A stretch of 64,000 nucleotides of DNA from Stieleria maiorica. GTDB lineage: Bacteria; Planctomycetota; Planctomycetia; Pirellulales; Pirellulaceae. Position 1 is the stretch's first letter, and each line of letters starts with the position of its first letter. The position numbers and the translations under genes were made by a program. Location of the stretch: contig NZ_CP036264.1 in NCBI RefSeq assembly GCF_008035925.1, positions 2,600,443 to 2,664,442 on the forward strand, given 5' to 3'. The notes under the pieces were generated by a model that saw only the letters and a program-made list of their open reading frames with translations, had not been told where the DNA came from and did no database searches. Shown piece after piece: positions 28,063-36,444 of the stretch.

Positions 28063-28736
28063 ATTTACAGATGCAGCAGGCCGTCTTCAAAGCGGGCTGC
28101 TCATCCCCGTACCCGGCAGTATTCGATCGACTTCTCTACGCTCGCGCTCAATTCGACATCGGGAAACGACATACTGAAGGCTTTTTTTCTGCAGGACTTG
28201 CTGATATGCGTAGCTTTCAACTCCAAATTGGGCGTGGTCGGCGCCTCACAAATGTCGGTCGCGCATGGTTGGCGTTTACCACATTGGCGACATTAGCCGC
28301 TGCAATGCACGTACCGCCCCTTCTCTCGGAGTTGTGGCTAATCCTTGTCCTTGGTGCCGGGATAGTTGCGTTCGGCGTTGGTTTTTTTGTGGGTGGCTGC
28401 TGGATGTCCGACAGATGTGGGCTAGCAGCGACAGAGGACGACGCACAAGGTCTTCTGAGGAACGAACTAGTCGAACGATGCGATGAAATGATCGAGACCT
28501 TAGAAAGAATATTGCCGCTATTGGAACCCTGCATCGAGATAGAGTGCGAGGAGAATGCCTATTTCGTTCAATGTCGCAACATCGAACAAGAGCACATTCC
28601 CAAGTCGTGCCGCGATTTAACGAGGGCAAACGAACTGGATCCGGCAATGGTGCAGGTTGGCCCTTTCAGCAGCCGATCTGACGCCGAGATGTTGAAGAGC
28701 AAGATCCTCATGATGCTTCCAGAAAAGCCGGGCTAG
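28041..28736 (+). CDS. Membrane protein of unknown function
   Basis: Up to 231 residues. Two adjacent transmembrane helices (AWLAFTTLATLAAAMHVPP and LWLILVLGAGIVAFGVGFFV) are followed by a cytoplasmic helical domain (LVERCDEMIETLERILPLLE) and a final region ending VQVGPFSSRSDAEMLKSKIL, which recalls a SPOR-like repeat. Starts at 28071 or 28206 (MRSFQLQIGRGRRL) are more natural than 28041. No family is assigned. Confidence 0.45.
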   Translation: MGWSCRIDLQMQQAVFKAGCSSPYPAVFDRLLYARAQFDIGKRHTEGFFSAGLADMRSFQLQIGRGRRLTNVGRAWLAFTTLATLAAAMHVPPLLSELWLILVLGAGIVAFGVGFFVGGCWMSDRCGLAATEDDAQGLLRNELVERCDEMIETLERILPLLEPCIEIECEENAYFVQCRNIEQEHIPKSCRDLTRANELDPAMVQVGPFSSRSDAEMLKSKILMMLPEKPG

Positions 28737-28930
28737 TAGAAGAGGGGCCGTGGGTATTGCGAAGCAAACATCTCCACCACAACATCCCGCGTTTGGAACG
28801 CGTTATTCTGTTCTACGTTTCCGGCGAATAGACGAAAAGAGCATGACTGAGGTGCCGGAATCTCAGAGCGGTCGGGATGTGGTAGTGCCGACGAATTGAT
28901 TCGTGTCGCTTAAGTACAGGTTGGTCGAAC

Positions 28931-30049
28931 GTGGCAAAGAAAAAGTCAAAAACGCAACGTAGCGCGAAATCAGAATCGGATCACGAGTATTCGTTCACGC
29001 GAGCACGGGCTGTCGCTAAGAAATTTGACTTATCCAGAACCGAGAAAATTGAGGCCCGGAAAAACTTGACGAGCGATGAGGCGGCGAGAAGCACGTTCGC
29101 TCAAATCAGGGATTTCCACAGAGAAGTCAAATCAACCGGTGGTGTACGTGAGATTCGAGGCGACAACGAGCAAGCTACCACCCAGATCTTGCGGGCTTCA
29201 CAACTTCTTGCTCTTGACAACCAGTTTGTTGTCGCAACGGTTAACGAACTTGTCTCCCAAGAGTTTGAGAGAGGTATCTCGCGTCCGACAAAGTTTTCCG
29301 GCCAGCTGTTTCATGCGATCATGTGCAAGCTTACGTTCCCCGACGGAAAAAGCGGGACGCTTAGTTTGCTGGAGCGTGCGGGGAAACTTGAAATCAAGAG
29401 GGGGCTTAAGCTTGAAAACGAGAAGTGGGATCACGATGGACCGTACCCCCAAGAATTACTCGAAAAAATCGAATGCAAGCCATTGGTGTGGTTGCTGACC
29501 CAATACGTGAATTGTAGCCAAGAGAAACTTGCTACTCTGCTCTCGGGAACCAATATGGACCAGCGTGCTATGGAATCACACTTACTTGGACGGCGAGTAA
29601 GTAAGAATTATATTTACTGGCCCTTCATGGATGTGAGCAATCAGTACGATCTCATGAGCTACTTGGTCTCGGGTGTTGCCGCACTCGTTCGTTTGCTTAA
29701 TTATTCTGGTTTGATCATCGCGTTCGATCGAATTGGCGAGTGGCGGAGTGCGCGATGTGACACCAGAGAATATGAGCAAGGCGTGGGGGCGTTCGTTTGG
29801 GCTGCCATTGCCCCTGAGTCCACGCGAACATGCGATCGTGGCGAAGACGGCCGGATCAATAGCGCGTTATGTCAATGCGGAGACTTGCTTAAGCACACGG
29901 GAACCAGCAAAAGCAAGAATGCGTATCCGTTCACGATTTCGTCCCCCGTTAATCTTGGAGTTCTCTACGTTGCTCCCCAGTCCGCGCCACGACTGGCGAC
30001 AACACTGCAGGGCATTGGGGCCCACGAAGTTATAGAGGTGGGGGATTAG
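28931..30049 (+). CDS. Uncharacterised 372-residue protein, paralogue of 30538-31740
   Basis: Lysine-rich start (MAKKKSKTQRSAKSES), then a mixed domain with QLFHAIMCKLTFPDGKSGTL, KPLVWLLTQYVN, KLATLLSGTNMDQR, MSYLVSGVAALVRLLNYSG followed by LIIAFDRIGEW, and a C-terminal part with three or four cysteines (RTCDRGEDGRINSALCQCGD) leading to LLKHTG and YPFT. The segment SGLIIAFDR sits where related-looking P-loop proteins have a Walker B strand, but no Walker A is present. About half of the motifs are shared with the convergent protein at 30538-31740. A faint likeness to BREX BrxD-type ATPases is noted as a guess only. Confidence 0.7.
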   Translation: MAKKKSKTQRSAKSESDHEYSFTRARAVAKKFDLSRTEKIEARKNLTSDEAARSTFAQIRDFHREVKSTGGVREIRGDNEQATTQILRASQLLALDNQFVVATVNELVSQEFERGISRPTKFSGQLFHAIMCKLTFPDGKSGTLSLLERAGKLEIKRGLKLENEKWDHDGPYPQELLEKIECKPLVWLLTQYVNCSQEKLATLLSGTNMDQRAMESHLLGRRVSKNYIYWPFMDVSNQYDLMSYLVSGVAALVRLLNYSGLIIAFDRIGEWRSARCDTREYEQGVGAFVWAAIAPESTRTCDRGEDGRINSALCQCGDLLKHTGTSKSKNAYPFTISSPVNLGVLYVAPQSAPRLATTLQGIGAHEVIEVGD

Positions 30050-30301
30050 CCCCGAACAAAGGTCCGAGTTCTGCGGCCGCCTCGCCCGCCTCAAAAGATA
30101 GCCCCCGACCGAATGGTCGTCCTGGACGCTTACGTTGATTGCCTGATACCGGCAGCGTGTTGGGATTGCGATAGTTTGGATTCGGTGCCGCGAATGTCCC
30201 GGCTTGGCGGCCGTGCCGACCGGTCGGCATTTAGGTGGCTGGTTCTGTTTTCTTGCAGTATCTCTGGAAATTTGGTGGCGGGCTGACTTACCAACCGAAG
30301 A

Positions 30302-30333
30302 CTCGACAACAAATGGCACCATTTGTTGTCGAG
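30302..30333. repeat. 32-bp palindrome (copy 1)
   Basis: Stems of 15 bases around a two-base centre, with the core ACAAATGGCACCATTTGT. A related perfect palindrome with core ACAAATGGTACCATTTGT is at 58915-58946. Both have a second palindrome of the type TGCCGACCGGTCGGCA within about 85 bases (here at about 30216). There is no T-run. The rest of the gap 30050-30537 holds no gene. Confidence 0.6.
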
Positions 30334-30537
30334 AAACAATGGAACCTAGTTCTGCAGGTTTTCACCCAGCTTCTGTCCGAAGCGTGTTAAGCGTATTCGC
30401 CCGCCATCCGGCGGTTTCACCACTCTGAGATCGGTAGAAGAACCTGCATTGAAATACCGGGGCTCCGCCTTCAAGTGTCTCGAATTCAACAGCAGGCATT
30501 CTTGATTCGCCAGCCAATGCAGACATACCTGACCGAA

Positions 30538-31740
30538 CTAACTCGGCAGTACGATCGAGTTGTGGCGTCCAAACATCTGATAGCCTTGGTCAGAAACCTC
30601 GTTCTTTGGCGTTGTGGAATATAGAACACCAAGATGGCAGCGCTTCGTAGTCGTAAATGGATATGCGGTCGTACTGTTCGGTCCGCCTGTATGCTTGAGG
30701 AGCTCACCGTGGCAACATTTCGTACGGGAGATCTTCCCATCGCGTGTTCCGGCACACTTTCGGATATCGTCGGGGGCGACCGCGGCCCAAATCAAAGCGC
30801 CAAAACACGTTCTCATGTCCCTTTCGAACTCTGTTGTCTTTCTTCGTCTTTTCGTAGGATCGGGTTCTTTGCGTTTAATCTCCTTACGACCATCAGAAAA
30901 GATTCTGTCGTGCTCGAGCGCAAGGACAAGGCCCGAAAATCCGAGAGAACGAAAAAGCCGAGAGATTCCTGAGATGAGATAGCTGATCAGGTCAGCTTGA
31001 TCGTGTTGATTCATGGACGGCCATTTGAAGTCACTCTTGCTTTTTCGCGGAGCGAAGAGCTGTTCCAATTCTCTATTCTTCATATCGGTTCCCGACAAAA
31101 GAATCGCCATCTTTTGACTCACCGGCGGGACCTTCACCTTTCTCTTGTACTGGGTCAACAACCACACCAAAGGGTCGCATCCGATAATCGAACGGAGTTC
31201 CTCGGGGTACGTCGCAGTCCACTCTGCATCTTTCAACTTTCCCTTGCCCGCAACCGTCAACTCTCCAGCGCGATCGATAAGGTGCAACGGTCCGCGTTTA
31301 CCGTCGGGGAAAAGGAGATTGCTCATGATCGCATGAAAGAGCCTCCCTGGATATGTGCCTGGCGCCTTCAGTTTCAAATCCTGGAGGGACTCCGCGAGTT
31401 GGAACGATTCCAATGGAGCTCGATTTAAGCCGCTAACCGTTGAGACGACAAAATCATTCTTCAAGGCAAGCAACTGCGAGGCGATGTGAAACCGACCAGC
31501 ATAGCCTCGATTATCGGAAACGACTTCACGCACGCCTCCTGCAGACCGCACTTCTCTATGAAACCTTTGAAGGTCAGCAAACTGACCGCCTGCTTCGAGG
31601 GCAGCTTGGCCGTTGTTCTTCGAGAGTAGTCTTGTCCAGTCGTCCAGTTTGCGTTTCTTGGCAAAAGACAGGGCCTCGGCAAAAGAATACTCCGCAGCTG
31701 ACCTTGTTGTCGTCCTCTTCGATTTCTTTCTCTTTCCCAT
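30538..31740 (-). CDS. Uncharacterised 400-residue protein, paralogue of 28931-30049
   Basis: Same architecture as its convergent neighbour: lysine-rich start (MGKRKKSKRTTTRSAAEYSF), FHREVRSAGGVREVVSDNRG, RLFHAIMSNLLFPDGKRGPL, DPLVWLLTQYKRK, MAILLSGTDMKNREL, DLISYLISGISRLFRSLGFS, GLVLALEHD, and the cysteine motif CAGTRDGKISRTKCCHGELL before KHTGG and AYPFT. The conserved C-x-DG-I-C-x-G-LLKHTG block in both copies suggests a metal site or active centre. Pairing of two diverged copies facing each other is unusual. Function unknown. Confidence 0.7.
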   Translation of the reverse strand: MGKRKKSKRTTTRSAAEYSFAEALSFAKKRKLDDWTRLLSKNNGQAALEAGGQFADLQRFHREVRSAGGVREVVSDNRGYAGRFHIASQLLALKNDFVVSTVSGLNRAPLESFQLAESLQDLKLKAPGTYPGRLFHAIMSNLLFPDGKRGPLHLIDRAGELTVAGKGKLKDAEWTATYPEELRSIIGCDPLVWLLTQYKRKVKVPPVSQKMAILLSGTDMKNRELEQLFAPRKSKSDFKWPSMNQHDQADLISYLISGISRLFRSLGFSGLVLALEHDRIFSDGRKEIKRKEPDPTKRRRKTTEFERDMRTCFGALIWAAVAPDDIRKCAGTRDGKISRTKCCHGELLKHTGGPNSTTAYPFTTTKRCHLGVLYSTTPKNEVSDQGYQMFGRHNSIVLPS

Positions 31741-32242
31741 CGTTTCGCAGAGAAGGGGAGGCTAGCAGCATCGAGCAATCCGCGCACACTCTAACTGGTT
31801 CATTGCTCGATGATTCCGCTCCATAAAGGTCACGCATTGCCAATATGGGGAGGATTCGCAGGAAAGTCTATCGAACACAGTACCTGAAATGTTGTTGTCA
31901 CGAGCAACTGCTGGCAGGTTTCAGAGTTTTGTACTCGCATTCGTGGGGTGTGCGAGTGCGACGTCTTGAGCACTGCTGAAATCTCCGTGCTGGGACGCGT
32001 GAGCGGCTGGCTGCCGGACTGTTGAAGCAAGCGATCGCTCACGCGTTGTTCGCATTCGCCACGCTCACCCGCATCGTGCTCCGCTAAGCGAGTCCCCCGA
32101 TACCTTCAGGATAATCTTTCGTCAGCACGTCTGGGCGCAGCGATTCGTAGTCCGTCAAAGCGAAGGCAACGCCATTATGTGGCGCGAGACGTGTTGGTGA
32201 CCGCCGTTTCGTTGGCCAGAGTGTTTTCGGTCGTTGACCGCA
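31741..32242. other. Gene-free stretch
   Basis: No gene recognised. A short minus-strand frame near 32090-32180 (ALTDYESLRPDVLTKDYPEG) looks coding in composition but has no start and may be the end of a lost gene. Confidence 0.35.
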
Positions 32243-32638
32243 CTAGCTCGCTTCAAAATACCGAGGTTCAGCCCTCCAGTACTCGTAGAGATCGGCATCT
32301 TGTTCAGGATCGTAGCCGGCAATATCGTCGTCAATGTTCATCGTGATCGTAATGACCTCGGTTTTCAGACCATCTTCGGTCGTCCACTGGCCGCTCACGG
32401 CTCGGATACGCCCCCGACGATTCTCAACTTCGGGATGCCGTTCCAGCCACTTCTGAACGATCCAGGCGACATCCGGTTCGCTTGCCTTCCGGTCAGAAGT
32501 CAGCTTGCCGTGGATCGCCGGAATAATCGTGATGCGGTTCTCACCTTTGGACAAAACTCTACCTGAAGTTGTTGAACCAGTAACTGTAGTCCCCGACAAT
32601 TTGACGGCTTGGTTTGCCGCTGGCAAGTTCCATTTCAC
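32243..32638 (-). CDS. Hypothetical protein, possibly incomplete
   Basis: 131 residues, acidic C-terminus (NIDDDIAGYDPEQDADLYEY). The central part (DVAWIVQKWLERHPEVENRR) looks like a real domain, but the start is unclear and an overlapping frame upstream (MTDEDCGVLCEARSEGQVSI) may belong to the same gene after a frame change. It lies 112 bases from the small CRISPR repeat group. Family not recognised. Confidence 0.4.
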   Translation of the reverse strand: MKWNLPAANQAVKLSGTTVTGSTTSGRVLSKGENRITIIPAIHGKLTSDRKASEPDVAWIVQKWLERHPEVENRRGRIRAVSGQWTTEDGLKTEVITITMNIDDDIAGYDPEQDADLYEYWRAEPRYFEAS

Positions 32639-32750
32639 CCAAGGGCCGGATGCTCACTTGCCCCTCCGATCGAGCTTCACAAAGGACCCCGCAATCCTCG
32701 TCGGTCATGTGGTCAACCGGATGGACGCTGCTGGAGTCCGGCACTGACGG

Positions 32751-32930
32751 ACTTCAATGAGGCCGTGTTCAATTGAACGCGGAAAGGTCAGCCATTAAAG
32801 GGTGCGACTTTCGCTATTCAAGCTTCAATGAGGCCGCGCTCAATTGAACGCGGAAAGCCATCATTGCCGTGATGCGGGAAGTGGGGGCGATCGGGCTTCA
32901 ATGAAGCCGCGCTCAATTGAACGCGGAAAG
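32751..32930 (-). CRISPR. Detached trailer end of the CRISPR array (3 repeats)
   Basis: Three 36-base repeats at 32751-32786, 32822-32857 and 32895-32930 with spacers of 35 and 37 bases. They are the same repeat as in the main array but with changes: all three have GAACGCGG instead of GAGCGCGG, the first also has GTGTTC, the third GAAGCCG. Repeat decay is typical of the old, leader-distal end. The array is cut by mobile DNA right after a further spacer-length stretch (about 32931-32965). Confidence 0.9.
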
Positions 32931-32996
32931 CGGCGTCGCCTTTCAGGCCGGCCCTCTGTATAACAAACCCGTGAAAGCTTGTTTTGACAACAAAGA

Positions 32997-34538
32997 TTAA
33001 GCGCTCAATTCGAGGAGTTCGGTGTCGCGAAGTTTCAGAGCCGTCGTCATAAGTTTCTGCCCTTTTTGTGTTATTCGATAGTAGAACGTGCCTGAAACTT
33101 TTCGGATCAATCCGTGTGCGCGAAGCAACCGTAGCAACCGAGTGATACGCCCAGCCGCCCGCTTCCGCTCTTTGTCATTACGATTGACATGTGGAAAGAG
33201 CCTTGACCGTAGGTCTTTATTGCGGAACCCTTGCAAGAGGAACGTCCCTTCCTGCAGAACCGAGAACATGCGAACTTCGTCCGGTTCGATCGGGCGTAGC
33301 CCCCGATATGGTCGTCCCTGACGGAAAATCCGGCGACTTACTGGATCAAGTATCTTGTGCGCGGGAGATGATTCTCCTACGACAGCGAGTGCCTCAAGAT
33401 AGCGCTCATTCGCGGCGTGACATATTTCCACACGCCGTGCAACGTCGGCGACGCTCTTTCGCATCGGAAACCATGCAACAACAACTTCGCCGCCACGGGT
33501 CGCTTTTCTTCGAACGTTGAAGCGTCTCGGATTGTTAATCGTGGTTTCGATTCTCAGTACGCTGCCCGCCTTGTCGTACATTTTGATCGAGTTCTCATCG
33601 ACCCAGTGTTTTATCCTTACTCCTTCCACACGATGCTTCACATCGCTTGTCACTTCCCCGTTGAAATCACGATGAAAGCGACGGCCCATAAATCGCATCA
33701 CATCGCGACAGCCGAAGTGCTGAACTGCATGATTGACAAGAGCAGGGTAGATCGCATTAAGTGAAGCCTCATTCGCAAACATCACATCAGTCGCGTATTC
33801 ACTTTCGCGCATGGTCCAGTAATACGCGGGGAACTTCAGCTGACTTTTCAGTTTGAGCCAGGGATTGAACCGACGGGCCAACGCATTCAGGAACTGTACC
33901 CAGTTTCGCTTGTGAAGATCGTCAATCATCTGCTGGGCCTTGGCAAGGTCATCAATATGGGTAAAGCAATTGCCCTGTTTGTTGTAGCCGATGCCAGCCT
34001 TATCCAGTCGACCTGCAAGGTATTCACGCCCGTTCAAACAAACCTGGATAGTCATGGGAAGCCAAGTCTGAAGTCGGACGTGCATCAGGCCAAATTCCCG
34101 GTCGACGAAGTAGAAATAGAGGAACAAGCATTTCCTTCGGGCATGCGCCAATTCAAGACGTTTTCCTTTCGGATCTTTATGAAGCTCGTAGGTTTGGCAC
34201 GATTCCACACATGACAAAACGCAAACTAATCCTTGCTGAATGGAGTCTTGCTCCATGATGCTTCGCGCGCAGTCTTCTTTGGAAATGGATGAAGACGTTA
34301 AGTATCGGAACGGCCGGCCATGCGCTTCAGCGTATTCAGCGGCGTGTTCCTTGATTCTGTCTGAGATGCGTTGGACGAAACCGCCGAAATGTTTGTAGAG
34401 GACGCCATGTACGTTCAAATACTTATCCATCCCGTCCAAGTAACTCAACGCACGTATGGTCCCACGAAAAAGGATCCGGTCGAATCCCGACAAAACACCG
34501 ATGATGCGTTGATCGTGTCGTTCGATGAATCGTTCCAT
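32997..34538 (-). CDS. Uncharacterised mobile-element-like protein inside the CRISPR array
   Basis: 513 residues starting MERFIERHDQRIIGVLSGFD; the ATG at 34538 has GGGAGGGTG just upstream, better than an in-frame codon at 34661. Conserved-looking blocks include FRGTIRALSYLDGM, CVLSCVESCQTYEL, VCLNGREYLAGRLD, FNGEVTSDVKHRVEG, MYDKAGSVLRIETTINNPRR and LLRAHGLIRKVSGTFYYRIT (winged-helix-like end). From memory this type of protein occurs in multiple near-identical copies in bacterial genomes without an assigned IS family; its position between two halves of a CRISPR array supports mobility. The catalytic residues are not known. Confidence 0.65.
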   Translation of the reverse strand: MERFIERHDQRIIGVLSGFDRILFRGTIRALSYLDGMDKYLNVHGVLYKHFGGFVQRISDRIKEHAAEYAEAHGRPFRYLTSSSISKEDCARSIMEQDSIQQGLVCVLSCVESCQTYELHKDPKGKRLELAHARRKCLFLYFYFVDREFGLMHVRLQTWLPMTIQVCLNGREYLAGRLDKAGIGYNKQGNCFTHIDDLAKAQQMIDDLHKRNWVQFLNALARRFNPWLKLKSQLKFPAYYWTMRESEYATDVMFANEASLNAIYPALVNHAVQHFGCRDVMRFMGRRFHRDFNGEVTSDVKHRVEGVRIKHWVDENSIKMYDKAGSVLRIETTINNPRRFNVRRKATRGGEVVVAWFPMRKSVADVARRVEICHAANERYLEALAVVGESSPAHKILDPVSRRIFRQGRPYRGLRPIEPDEVRMFSVLQEGTFLLQGFRNKDLRSRLFPHVNRNDKERKRAAGRITRLLRLLRAHGLIRKVSGTFYYRITQKGQKLMTTALKLRDTELLELSA

Positions 34539-34622
34539 GTCACCCTCCCAGCGTAAAACGCCAACCATGTAAATAGCAAGGATTGCGGAAGGTGCCGCAG
34601 ATTGCAACCATTTGGCCGCTCC

Positions 34623-34654
34623 TTGAACACCCGAGCAATGCCTGGGAAAATCCC
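34623..34654. repeat. 32-bp direct repeat, left copy
   Basis: Begins TTGAACACCCGAGCAATGCC and ends AAAATCCC; the copy at 36306-36337 has the same length and orientation with about four changes. The pair brackets the IS3-family element. Confidence 0.6.
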
Positions 34655-34772
34655 CCGGCATTCTGAACGGTCATGGAGGCCGGATCGTTTGGTTGCGGCC
34701 GAAGGCTGCGACGTGCCAACATGCGTGAGACAACTTTGAGTTTTTCAGAGTTGAGGGCACGGAGCATTTTGC

Positions 34773-35171
34773 ATGACCGAGAACGCTGACAAAAAAGTTG
34801 AGAAAAATCCTGAGGTGACTGAGAAAGCGAGCCGTCGTCGCTTTACTGCCGAGTACAAACGCCGCATCGCGCTCGAGGCCGAACGGTGTACCGAGCCTGG
34901 TGAAATCGGAGCCCTGCTGCGACGCGAAGGGCTTTACTCGTCAGTGGTAGGACGCTGGCGTCGTCAACTTCGGGAAGAACCATTGTCATCATCGAAAAAA
35001 TCCAATCGAGCAGCATCACCCAAAAAGGCGTCAGCGGCAAAGGAACTCGCTGATCTGAGGCGTGAGAATGAACGCTTGAAAGAGAAACTCCGTCAGGCGG
35101 AGTTGATCATTGACGTCCAAAAAAAAGTCTCGGAGATGATGCAGACGCGATCACCCGAGAAGACAGACTGA
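34773..35171 (+). CDS. IS3-family transposase OrfA
   Basis: 132 residues. A helix-turn-helix of the transposase-8 type (RRRFTAEYKRRIALEAERCT, then SSVVGRWRRQLRE) binds the element ends; a leucine-zipper-like helix follows (ELADLRRENERLKEKLRQAE). It ends at TGA 35169 but translation can slip back one base at the A8 run (35119-35126) to make the OrfAB transposase. Confidence 0.88.
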   Translation: MTENADKKVEKNPEVTEKASRRRFTAEYKRRIALEAERCTEPGEIGALLRREGLYSSVVGRWRRQLREEPLSSSKKSNRAASPKKASAAKELADLRRENERLKEKLRQAELIIDVQKKVSEMMQTRSPEKTD

Positions 35172-36196
35172 AAGCAGCCGAAGGGCTTAGCAAACGCGTC
35201 GGCGTCGCCGCCGCGTGTCGGGCACTGAACGTTTCCAGAGCGACGTTTTACCGTCGTCGTGATCCCGATCGGCCATCGAGCCCGAGGCCTGCACCTGCTC
35301 GAACGCTATCAGCGGATGAACGAAAGGCGGTGCTTGATCAACTCGTCAGTGAACGTTTCGCTGATCAGTCACCGCGGCAGGTCTATTCGAAGTTGCTTGA
35401 TGAAGGCGATTACCTGTGCAGCGTGCGAACGATGTATCGGATCCTCGCCGAGAACCAGAGTTCTCGCGAGCGGCGGAATCAACTGAAACACCCCAACTAT
35501 CAAAAGCCGGAACTGTTGGCGAGCGGACCCAATGAGGTTTGGTCTTGGGACATCACCAAGCTGAAGGGTCCCGAAACATGGACCTATTATTACCTTTACG
35601 TCATCCTGGACATCTACAGTCGCTGCGTCGTCGGCTGGATGCTGGCGCATCGTGAAGCCGCCGATCTGGCCACCCAGCTCATTGAAACAACAATTGAAAA
35701 ACAAGGCGTCCAATCCGACCAATTGATCCTTCACAGCGACCGTGGGCCTTCGATGACATCCCATTCCGTGGCCGAATTACTCACTTCGCTGGGCGTCACA
35801 AAGTCACACAGCCGCCCCCACGTTTCCAACGACAACCCGTTCTCGGAAAGCCAATTTAAAACGATGAAGTATCGTCCTGAATTCCCAAAGCGATTTGGGT
35901 GCTATGAAGATGCACTTGGGTTCTGCCGAGACTTTTTCAGCTGGTACAACGACGAACATTACCACAGCGGCATCGGCCTACTCACACCATCATCGTTACA
36001 CTACGGACAAGCCGAAGAAATCCTTGCACAGCGACAGGAAACGCTTCGAGAGGCGTGGCAAAAGAATCCTGAGCGATTCGTGGGCGGCGTCCCAACTCCT
36101 GCGAGTCTTCCCAAGGCCGTCTGGATCAACGCTCCAAAACGGGAAAGAGAAAGAAAAATCGGAACCCCTGAAGCGAATTGCCCCGGAGCTCCATAA
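35126..36196 (+). CDS. IS3-family transposase OrfB (via frameshift)
   Basis: 356 codons from the slippage point. N-terminal HTH_21-type helices (KRVGVAAACRALNVSRATFY) precede an rve integrase core with the DDE triad: first Asp in VWSWDITKLKGP, second in ILHSDRGPSMTS, Glu in NPFSESQFKTMKYR. The C-terminal end (ERERKIGTPEANCPGAP) is normal, so the enzyme looks active. No separate ribosome site is seen, which fits production as an OrfAB fusion. Confidence 0.87.
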   Translation, partial: SLGDDADAITREDRLKAAEGLSKRVGVAAACRALNVSRATFYRRRDPDRPSSPRPAPARTLSADERKAVLDQLVSERFADQSPRQVYSKLLDEGDYLCSVRTMYRILAENQSSRERRNQLKHPNYQKPELLASGPNEVWSWDITKLKGPETWTYYYLYVILDIYSRCVVGWMLAHREAADLATQLIETTIEKQGVQSDQLILHSDRGPSMTSHSVAELLTSLGVTKSHSRPHVSNDNPFSESQFKTMKYRPEFPKRFGCYEDALGFCRDFFSWYNDEHYHSGIGLLTPSSLHYGQAEEILAQRQETLREAWQKNPERFVGGVPTPASLPKAVWINAPKRERERKIGTPEANCPGAP

Positions 36197-36305
36197 GAGA
36201 CGTCATTGACGCACCCTCGATCCGGCTATCCCTTGGACGGTTGCGTCCCCGCAGAGCCATCTTCCGTTTCACCGGACGAGTCGACGATACCACAAGAAAC
36301 ATCAT

Positions 36306-36337
36306 TGAACACCCGAGCCATGCCTAAAAAAATCCCG
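36306..36337. repeat. 32-bp direct repeat, right copy
   Basis: TTGAACACCCGAGCCATGCC to AAAATCCC; partner of 34623-34654. It lies 107 bases before the first repeat of the main array and may be the end of a second, mostly deleted copy of the element that carries the 513-residue protein. Confidence 0.55.
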
Positions 36338-36444
36338 GGGGTTCGGGGGCTGGCCCCCGAGTACGCTGGGCTGCCCTGCTAACAAGTATCCAAAAGTTGT
36401 CTCAATGTCGTTGACACATTCCGCGGCCCGCCAGATGTACTTGA

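Larger units (their letters stand above)
34773..36196 (+). mobile_element. IS3-family insertion sequence, transposase intact
   Basis: Two overlapping frames orfA and orfB joined by a -1 frameshift at a run of eight A (35119-35126), as in classical IS3 elements. All catalytic residues are present. The outer ends are not certain: GCCGGATCG at 34679-34687 is repeated in inverted form at 36218-36226 and may be part of the terminal inverted repeats. The element lies between the detached and main parts of the CRISPR array. Confidence 0.85.
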
